64,000 nt of DNA from Hymenobacter oligotrophus (lineage in GTDB: Bacteria > Bacteroidota > Bacteroidia > Cytophagales > Hymenobacteraceae), in contig NZ_CP032317.1 of the NCBI RefSeq assembly GCF_003574965.1, forward strand, positions 2,666,001 through 2,730,000, written 5' to 3'. Under the pieces are notes generated by a model. The model was not told the origin of the DNA, made no database searches, and saw nothing but the letters and a program-made list of their open reading frames with translations. Below, in pieces: positions 59,141 to 64,000 of the stretch (the stretch's first letter is position 1; the number at the start of each line of letters is the position of its first letter). A program made the position numbers and the translations under genes.

Positions 59141-60268
59141 CTACAGCAACAGCACATCGATGCGGTGGGCCTGCACCAGTTGCTGGCTTTCCGACCACGC
59201 AAACACCGTAAAGTAGCCGTCTTGCGACGCCACCATGGCCAAGGCGTCGTGCTGGTCGTGCACGAATTGCGCGGCCGCCAAGTGGCGCGTGCCGCCGTTC
59301 TGGGCCGGGTGCAGGTGCTGCGGCTGGCTACCCACCACCGGCTCCGACAGTACCAATTTATCCACGGGCGTGCTGTGCGCAGCGCGTGCTACTTTGGCCC
59401 CAAAGGCCAGCAGGTGGTAGTCGCGCGTGATGACGGTGGCACCGTCGACGGCCGTGAAACCGCCCACCAAACCAATGGCGCGCAGCAGCCGCTGCTGCTG
59501 CTTGCGCTTGGTGGGCGCGGGTTGGCGCAGCTCGGCAATGCGCGCGTACGCCGGCGCCACGGGGTAACCAAGGGGCTGCACAACGGATTGCTGCCACCCA
59601 CCGCTGCCGGGCGGCACCACCAGCACCAGCCCGCCGCGCCCGTGGGCGCGCATGGCCGTGGCCAGCTCCACCAACACGCTATCTACTTGGTGGCGATGGG
59701 CAGGTGGGCCGGGCAGGGGCAAAAACGAGCGCAGCGCCGGGCAATCGGCTGCCGCGGCGTTTTCAACGTCCACGAGCTGCAGCTGGTCGCCGCGCAAAAT
59801 GGCCACGTTCACAAACTTGCCGAAGCCATCGGCGCGGCGGTGCTTTACCACCAATAAGCCCGGCTCCACTACCTCCAGCACAAAGCACAGCGGCGGGATG
59901 CGCGTGGCCGTGCCCCACACGTAAAATCCATCGGCATCGTGCCACACGCCTAGGTGAATGCCGGGCTGCACCACGGCCGGAGCCAGCTTTACGAGGTTAT
60001 AGGGCGTGAGGCGGCGCACCTGCCCAAACAGCAGCGGCCGCACGGCCTGCGTGGGCGGCAGCAGCGCCAGCGAAATGCGCGGCGAGTGGCCTTCTTCGCG
60101 GCGCAGGCTAGCCCAAAAAGCCACATCGGTTACGGCCTCTACCCACGGCGCCAAAGGCAGCACCACCTCGCCGGGCAGGGCGGCACTGCCAGCGGCTTGC
60201 CGGGCAAAATGCGCTTCGATGGTGGGCGCCACCATGCGGGCGGTGAGGTAAGTGGGCTCCGAATACAT
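59141..60268 (-). CDS. Diadenylate cyclase-like (DisA_N) protein with N-terminal sensor-like domain
   Basis: 375 aa. The C-terminal part carries a DAC-type fold: VDGATVITRDYHLLAFGAKV has the DGA motif at residues 275-277, and NGGTRHLAAAQF at about 325-334 corresponds to the RHR motif of c-di-AMP cyclases, here RHL. A conserved GYFTVF strand follows. The first 220 residues (LLPPTQAVRPLLFGQVRRLT and the following beta-rich region) resemble sensor domains annotated DACNV. It may make or sense c-di-AMP, or a related nucleotide, but the altered RHR motif leaves activity uncertain. Confidence 0.7.
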   Translation of the reverse strand: MYSEPTYLTARMVAPTIEAHFARQAAGSAALPGEVVLPLAPWVEAVTDVAFWASLRREEGHSPRISLALLPPTQAVRPLLFGQVRRLTPYNLVKLAPAVVQPGIHLGVWHDADGFYVWGTATRIPPLCFVLEVVEPGLLVVKHRRADGFGKFVNVAILRGDQLQLVDVENAAAADCPALRSFLPLPGPPAHRHQVDSVLVELATAMRAHGRGGLVLVVPPGSGGWQQSVVQPLGYPVAPAYARIAELRQPAPTKRKQQQRLLRAIGLVGGFTAVDGATVITRDYHLLAFGAKVARAAHSTPVDKLVLSEPVVGSQPQHLHPAQNGGTRHLAAAQFVHDQHDALAMVASQDGYFTVFAWSESQQLVQAHRIDVLLL

Positions 60269-60329
60269 AACCGCAACAACTAAGCTGGTAAGGCCGAAAG
60301 GTACTCCTACGCGGCGCCCATGCCAACGG

Positions 60330-60359
60330 CTGGCCCCGGCGCCCTAGGTAGTACCTTTG
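60330..60359 (+). promoter_or_regulatory. Promoter of the rlmF-like gene
   Basis: CTG (60330-60332), 19 nt, TACCTTTG (60352-60359): near consensus with one change in the -33 triplet, 53 nt before the ATG at 60413. Confidence 0.55.
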
Positions 60360-60412
60360 CTCTTTGCCTTGCGGCAGCCCGCGGGCTTGCCCTCCTCGTA
60401 TTGCGCACCCCC

Positions 60413-61387
60413 ATGAACCAGCCCAACCCTTCGGCTACCCCCGACAACGACGCCCTGCACCCGCGCAACCGCCACCGCGGCCGTTACGATTTGGCGCAGC
60501 TGGCTGCGGCCTGGCCCGAGTTGGCCGCCTACGTAGCGCCCAATGCGCACGGCAACGACAGCCTCGACTTTGCCAACCCCGCCGCCGTGAAAGCCCTCAA
60601 CCGCGCCCTGTTGAAACAGTACTACGGCATCGAACAGTGGGATATTCCGGCTGGGTACCTGGTGCCGCCTATTCCGGGCCGCGCCGATTACGTGCATTAC
60701 CTCGCCGATTTGCTGGCCGAGAGCAACCAGGGCGAGCTACCTAGGGGCCGCGGCATTCGGGTGCTCGATGTGGGCGTGGGCGCCAATTGCATTTACCCCA
60801 TTATTGGCCACCGCGAGTACGGCTGGCGCTTTGTAGGCACCGACTCCGACCCAGTGGCGGTGCGCGTGGCCAAGCAAATTGCAGCGGCCAACCGCGCCCT
60901 GGCCGGCGCCGTGGAGGTACGCCTGCAGCCCTCGGCTACCGAAATATTCGGCGGCGTCATCAAGCCCTCGGAGTACTTCGATCTGACGATGTGCAACCCG
61001 CCGTTTCACGGCTCGGCGGCCGAGGCCGAAGCGGCCAGCCGCCGCAAAGCGCACCACCTGGGCACCGGCCACGCGGCCAAGCCCGTGCTCAACTTCGGAG
61101 GCCAGGCCAACGAGCTTTGGACGCCCGGCGGCGAGGCCACATTTTTGTGGCGCATGGCCGAAGAAAGCGCCCACCTGCGCCACAACTGCTACTGGTTCAC
61201 GTCGTTGGTATCAAAGAAAGACACCTTGCCGGGCCTGTACAAGTCGCTGCAAAAGCTGCGCGCCACCGAGGTGCGCACCGTGGCCATGGCGCAAGGCCAC
61301 AAGGTTACCCGCTTTGTGGCTTGGTCGTTTCTGACGCCGGACGAGCAGCAAGCCTGGCAGGCAAAGCGCTGGGCCCCGAAGGCGTAG
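60413..61387 (+). CDS. rlmF: 23S rRNA (adenine(1618)-N(6))-methyltransferase
   Basis: 324-aa RlmF-type methyltransferase that modifies A1618 of 23S rRNA with SAM. ATG at 60413. Motifs: HPRNRHRGRYDL, LPRGRGIRVLDVGVGANCIY (SAM motif I), FVGTDSDPVAVRVA, and the N6-adenine signature DLTMCNPPFHGS. KDTLPGLYKSLQKL and HKVTRFVAWSF match the end of the family. Length fits RlmF of Bacteroidota. The gene is monocistronic. Confidence 0.93.
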   Translation: MNQPNPSATPDNDALHPRNRHRGRYDLAQLAAAWPELAAYVAPNAHGNDSLDFANPAAVKALNRALLKQYYGIEQWDIPAGYLVPPIPGRADYVHYLADLLAESNQGELPRGRGIRVLDVGVGANCIYPIIGHREYGWRFVGTDSDPVAVRVAKQIAAANRALAGAVEVRLQPSATEIFGGVIKPSEYFDLTMCNPPFHGSAAEAEAASRRKAHHLGTGHAAKPVLNFGGQANELWTPGGEATFLWRMAEESAHLRHNCYWFTSLVSKKDTLPGLYKSLQKLRATEVRTVAMAQGHKVTRFVAWSFLTPDEQQAWQAKRWAPKA

Positions 61388-61443
61388 CCGCAGCGCGGCC
61401 ACCTAGGTTTTCGGGCAACGCAAAAAATTGCACTCAGGAGCGG

Positions 61444-61473
61444 TTGTTGTCTTATTTCGAGTGCTTATATTTC
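61444..61473 (+). promoter_or_regulatory. Promoter of the first DUF805 gene
   Basis: TTG (61444-61446), exactly 19 nt, TATATTTC (61466-61473), one mismatch to TAnnTTTG; about 140 nt before the ATG at 61614. Confidence 0.6.
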
Positions 61474-61613
61474 AACTGAAGCCGACCGAAACCGCTGCTA
61501 TTCTCCTGCACGCAGCTTTTTGGCCTTTGGCTCAGTGGAGACCAGAACCCACTCAAAACAACGGGGCGCTCCGAAAAGCCTTACGAGTAGGACCCGCACT
61601 ACCCGCACTACGC

Positions 61614-62003
61614 ATGCAATACTTTTTACACGCCTTAAAAAACTACGCCACCTTTAGCGGCCGCGCCCGCCGCAAAGAGTACTGGTTGTTCACGTTGTTC
61701 AACCTCATCTTCGCCGTTTCTGCAATCGTGCTGGATAACCTGTTGGGCACGGCGCTCGACGGCATCGGCTACGGCGTGGTTTACGGCCTCTACTCCCTCG
61801 GCATGATTATTCCGGGCCTGGCGGTGGCGGTGCGCCGCTTGCACGACGTGAACAAAAGCGGCTGGTTTATGTTCATCGCCCTGGTGCCGCTAATTGGCGG
61901 CATTTGGCTGCTGGTGCTGATGTGCACCGAAGGCACGCGCGGCGACAACCCGTACGGCGCCGACCCCAAGGCTGCCGCCCACGAGCCCATTATGGCTTAC
62001 TAA
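61614..62003 (+). CDS. DUF805 membrane protein
   Basis: 129-aa inner-membrane protein from the ATG at 61614; a longer frame upstream is not supported. Typical DUF805: FSGRARRKEYWLFTLFNLIF, four membrane helices, RRLHDVNKSGWFMFIALVP, and the tail GTRGDNPYGADP. Function unknown. A paralogue lies at 62947. Confidence 0.9.
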   Translation: MQYFLHALKNYATFSGRARRKEYWLFTLFNLIFAVSAIVLDNLLGTALDGIGYGVVYGLYSLGMIIPGLAVAVRRLHDVNKSGWFMFIALVPLIGGIWLLVLMCTEGTRGDNPYGADPKAAAHEPIMAY

Positions 62004-62023
62004 CCTAGGTCTGCAAACATCTG

Positions 62024-62062
62024 AAAGCGGCCGGAGCATTGGGAAAAGCTCCGGCCGCTTTT
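62024..62062 (+). terminator. Intrinsic terminator
   Basis: AAAGCGGCCGGAGC and its complement (14 bp) with a T run, after the first DUF805 gene. Confidence 0.85.
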
Positions 62063-62170
62063 CGTTTTGTACGCGCCGTATTTGCGTGCCGGCCCAGGCA
62101 GCCGGAAGCGTGTCGCAAATGCCCCCTAGGGTTGTCGCAATAGCACACCGCCGCTACGTTTAACCCGCTG

Positions 62171-62178
62171 TACATTTG
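62171..62178 (+). promoter_or_regulatory. -7 element upstream of the VOC gene
   Basis: TACATTTG matches TAnnTTTG, 27 nt before the ATG at 62205. No TTG at the right spacing. Confidence 0.45.
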
Positions 62179-62204
62179 CTACATACCTTCAAAACACCAC
62201 AGCC

Positions 62205-62636
62205 ATGGCCAAGAAAATTTTTGTCAACCTGCCCGTCCGGAACCTCAACGCCTCCATTGAGTTCTTCACGCAAGTGGGCTTCGCGTTCAACCAGCAGTTC
62301 AGCGACGAAAACGCTACCTGCATGGTCATCAGCGAGGATATTTACGTGATGCTGTTGGTGGAGCCATTCTTTCAAACCTTCACGCCCAAGGCCATTGCCG
62401 ACAGCAGCCAGAGCACGGAGGTAATTATTTGCCTTTCGGCCGATAGCCGCGCCGAGGTCGATGCCCTCGTTGACAAAGCCATGGCGGCGGGTGCTAAGCA
62501 GTCGAAGCCCCTGCAAAACCACGACTTTATGTATGCGCGCAACTTTCAGGACCCCGACGGCCACCTGTGGGAGGTGATGCATATGGACCCCGCCGTGATT
62601 GAGCAAGCACAGGCCGCCGCGGTTAATGCGGTGTAG
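62205..62636 (+). CDS. VOC-superfamily protein (glyoxalase-like)
   Basis: 143 aa, vicinal-oxygen-chelate fold. KIFVNLPVRNLNASIEFFTQ and the end ARNFQDPDGHLWEVMHMDP with the metal-binding Glu are the family pattern, in the PhnB/glyoxalase-like group often annotated lactoylglutathione lyase. The metal-binding His expected near the N terminus is not obvious, so enzymatic activity is unsure. It lies between the two DUF805 genes. Confidence 0.8.
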   Translation: MAKKIFVNLPVRNLNASIEFFTQVGFAFNQQFSDENATCMVISEDIYVMLLVEPFFQTFTPKAIADSSQSTEVIICLSADSRAEVDALVDKAMAAGAKQSKPLQNHDFMYARNFQDPDGHLWEVMHMDPAVIEQAQAAAVNAV

Positions 62637-62657
62637 CGCCCCAAACTATTACCACTG

Positions 62658-62706
62658 AAAACGCGGCGCGGCGGCAGCTCCCGGAGCTGCCGCCGCGCCG
62701 CGTTTT
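62658..62706. terminator. 49-bp perfect palindromic terminator
   Basis: 24-bp arms (62658-62681, 62683-62706) with one central base, starting with AAAA and ending with TTTT(T). Works on both strands. GGCGGCAGCT at its core is shared with the hairpin at 63350. Confidence 0.85.
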
Positions 62707-62946
62707 TCAACAAGCGTACGGTGCAGCCAGGCGCTTGGCGGCCTAGGTCGGGTTGCTGGCTTTTGGCCATTGCGGCACCTTATTTGCGCCGGGCAGTGCT
62801 TTGCTGGTTTCGGTAAGCGCTGGCCGATATTCACCCCCCAGAATGTACCCAACCGGCGCCCCAACGTTATAAGGCACCTAGGCAGCAGCGCCGCACAAGG
62901 CAACAGCTAAAGCCTAGCACTTAAAACCTATAAACCATACCTACGC
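62707..62946. other. Intergenic region before the second DUF805 gene
   Basis: 240 nt without a gene. Two CCTAGG sites. A -7-like TTATTTGC near 62779-62786 is far from the start; no confident promoter. Confidence 0.4.
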
Positions 62947-63324
62947 ATGCGCTACTTTCTGCGAGCCTTCGACAAATTCGGGGTGTTTACCGGCCGGGCC
63001 AGGAGAAAGGAATACTGGATGTTTATTGCCTACCAAGCTTTGTTTGGCGCTACGGCCTTCCTGCTCGATAACATCCTGGGCATCACCCTCGACGACGAAT
63101 CGGCTTTGGGGTACACCCAGCTGATGTACCTGCTGGCCGTAATCATGCCGAACGTATCGGCGGGCACGCGGCGCCTCCACGATGTAAACCGCAGCGGCCT
63201 CAACCTGCTGGCGGTGTTTGTGCCCGTGGTGGGCTGGGCGTGGCTGCTGTATTTGCTAAGTGCCGAGGGCACGCCGGGCCCCAACCGGTACGGCCTGGCC
63301 TACCACAAAATATTTGCTTACTAA
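62947..63324 (+). CDS. DUF805 membrane protein (second copy)
   Basis: 125-aa paralogue of the protein at 61614. FTGRARRKEYWMFIAYQALF, RRLHDVNRSGLNLLAVFVPV and GTPGPNRYG keep the family pattern. Four membrane helices. It starts MRYFLRAFDKFGVFTG against MQYFLHALKNYATFSG in the first copy, so a local duplication with the VOC gene in between is likely. Confidence 0.9.
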   Translation: MRYFLRAFDKFGVFTGRARRKEYWMFIAYQALFGATAFLLDNILGITLDDESALGYTQLMYLLAVIMPNVSAGTRRLHDVNRSGLNLLAVFVPVVGWAWLLYLLSAEGTPGPNRYGLAYHKIFAY

Positions 63325-63349
63325 GCTGCCTAGGTATTTCTCGTTACGC

Positions 63350-63386
63350 CAAGCGGCGGCAGCTACCCGGTAGCTGCCGCCGCTTG
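63350..63386. terminator. Bidirectional hairpin between convergent genes
   Basis: 18-bp perfect arms (63350-63367, 63369-63386) with one central base, between the DUF805 gene (+) and the DUF692 gene (-). Confidence 0.75.
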
Positions 63387-63424
63387 TTTATTGTTGCGCC
63401 ACCTAGGGCAACGGCCGCCGCGGG

Positions 63425-64000
63425 TTATTTCTTCCACTTGCGGGCAATGTGCAGGGCGGTTTCCAGCATGTGCGGCTCCCACTGCTCAATGCACCAATCG
63501 GAGTGCGCCAGGCTAGACGTTTGCAAGAGGTGCTGCGCCTCGGTGTAGCTACCGGCGTTTTCCAGTATATCGGAAAGCTGGCGCTGTTGCTGGTGCAGGT
63601 GCTCGTCTTCGGCGGCGGGGCCGGGCAGCCAGGCTTGCAGGGGCCGAAACGCGTTGGCGGGCTGCGGGCGCCAAGTGGCGCGGTGGTGGGCCACCAGGCT
63701 TTCCATCCGGGCAAAATCCGCGCGGAACTGGGCGCGGCTGGCTTCGGCATGCAAAGCGTGGCCGAGTTGCTCCAGCACCACAAACTTCAGATTGGGGCAG
63801 CGCGGCATCGTCCATTCGAGCAGCTGAAACACTTCGGCGGGCACGGCATCGTCGTGGGTGTCGCGGCGAATGCGCCGGCCGGGCGCCAGCGCCGAATCGT
63901 GCCAGCTGCCGCCCGAAATGTGAATTTCGCGCACGCGCTCCAGGGGGTACAACGCAATCAGCTCGTCGTAAGGCAACCCAAAGTTGTGGAGCTGACAGTA
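63425..64000 (-). CDS. DUF692-family protein (MNIO-like), cut by the window edge
   Basis: C-terminal 191 residues of a DUF692 protein; the frame is open to the right edge (HNFGLPYDELIALYPLERV), so the start lies outside. VREIHISGGSWHDS carries a metal-binding His, DTHDDAVPAEVF is the Asp/His-rich part, and NLKFVVLEQLGHAL the following strand. The family contains multinuclear iron-dependent oxidases that modify Cys residues in ribosomal peptides. The final 100 residues are an extension beyond the usual barrel. The usual partner genes would be to the right of the window. Confidence 0.75.
   Translation of the reverse strand, partial: YCQLHNFGLPYDELIALYPLERVREIHISGGSWHDSALAPGRRIRRDTHDDAVPAEVFQLLEWTMPRCPNLKFVVLEQLGHALHAEASRAQFRADFARMESLVAHHRATWRPQPANAFRPLQAWLPGPAAEDEHLHQQQRQLSDILENAGSYTEAQHLLQTSSLAHSDWCIEQWEPHMLETALHIARKWKK

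Overview
The window looks like a GC-rich chromosome segment from a Bacteroidota bacterium, most likely a Hymenobacter-type member of the Cytophagales. This is inferred from the protein families, from the type IX secretion (T9SS) sorting domain at 43.9 kb, from families common in this phylum (DUF4468, DUF5723, DUF805, head-GIN, PorT-like barrels), and from promoters of the Bacteroidota form TTG-N19-TAnnTTTG. No database search was possible. There is no rRNA operon, prophage, integrase, transposase or CRISPR array; one tRNA is present.

Layout. 0-5.7 kb: three parts of an efflux system on the minus strand (ABC ATPase, TolC-like channel, HlyD-like adaptor) with an OmpA-type envelope protein inserted on the plus strand; the same composite palindrome lies upstream of the ATPase and of the adaptor. 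5.8-11 kb: small protein, M28 peptidase, nicotinate phosphoribosyltransferase, a two-gene unit whose second gene carries an in-frame TAG, and a MarR regulator divergent from a cupin gene. 11.2-24.4 kb: a minus-strand nucleotide block, pyrD-like, pyrF, pyrE, then purL, purQ, purC, purD, purN, purF, purM. It covers purine steps 1-5 and 7 and the last pyrimidine steps. It is preceded by a consensus promoter and a short structured transcript that ends at a strong terminator. 24.8-28.4 kb: envelope and secreted proteins, including a lipoprotein nuclease. 28.5-33.9 kb: a second efflux or lipoprotein-export operon (ATPase, secreted protein, two paralogous permeases, adaptor). 34-40.3 kb: DUF3616 protein, thioesterase, DJ-1/PfpI protein, membrane protein, beta-barrel protein, tRNA-Val(GAC), sugar kinase and histone-deacetylase-like enzyme. 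40.6-43.7 kb: a type III polyketide synthase cluster (flavoprotein, synthase, methyltransferase). 43.9-51.9 kb: a minimal T9SS protein, a 34-residue small gene, a flavin monooxygenase-like protein, a long-chain alcohol oxidase-like GMC protein, a DUF5723 protein, an aldehyde dehydrogenase and an acetyltransferase. 52.2-64 kb: mixed housekeeping and envelope genes, including an SDR, DUF922, head-GIN, RluE-like and RlmF-like rRNA modification enzymes, a cold-shock protein, a diadenylate-cyclase-like protein, two DUF805 proteins and, at the right edge, a partial DUF692 protein.

Beyond genes, four DNA-level signals stand out. The palindrome CCTAGG occurs nearly a hundred times, inside genes mostly as in-frame CTA-GGN (Leu-Gly). 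A family of 190-290 bp elements is built from nested palindromes with CCCCTCCTCAGCTGAGGAGGGG-type ends. A second repeat family has arms that are themselves palindromic (CGCGGA...TCCGCG). A convergent, AT-rich intergenic region near 52 kb holds several DnaA-box-like sequences. Gene ends, especially convergent ones, often carry very long perfect hairpins.
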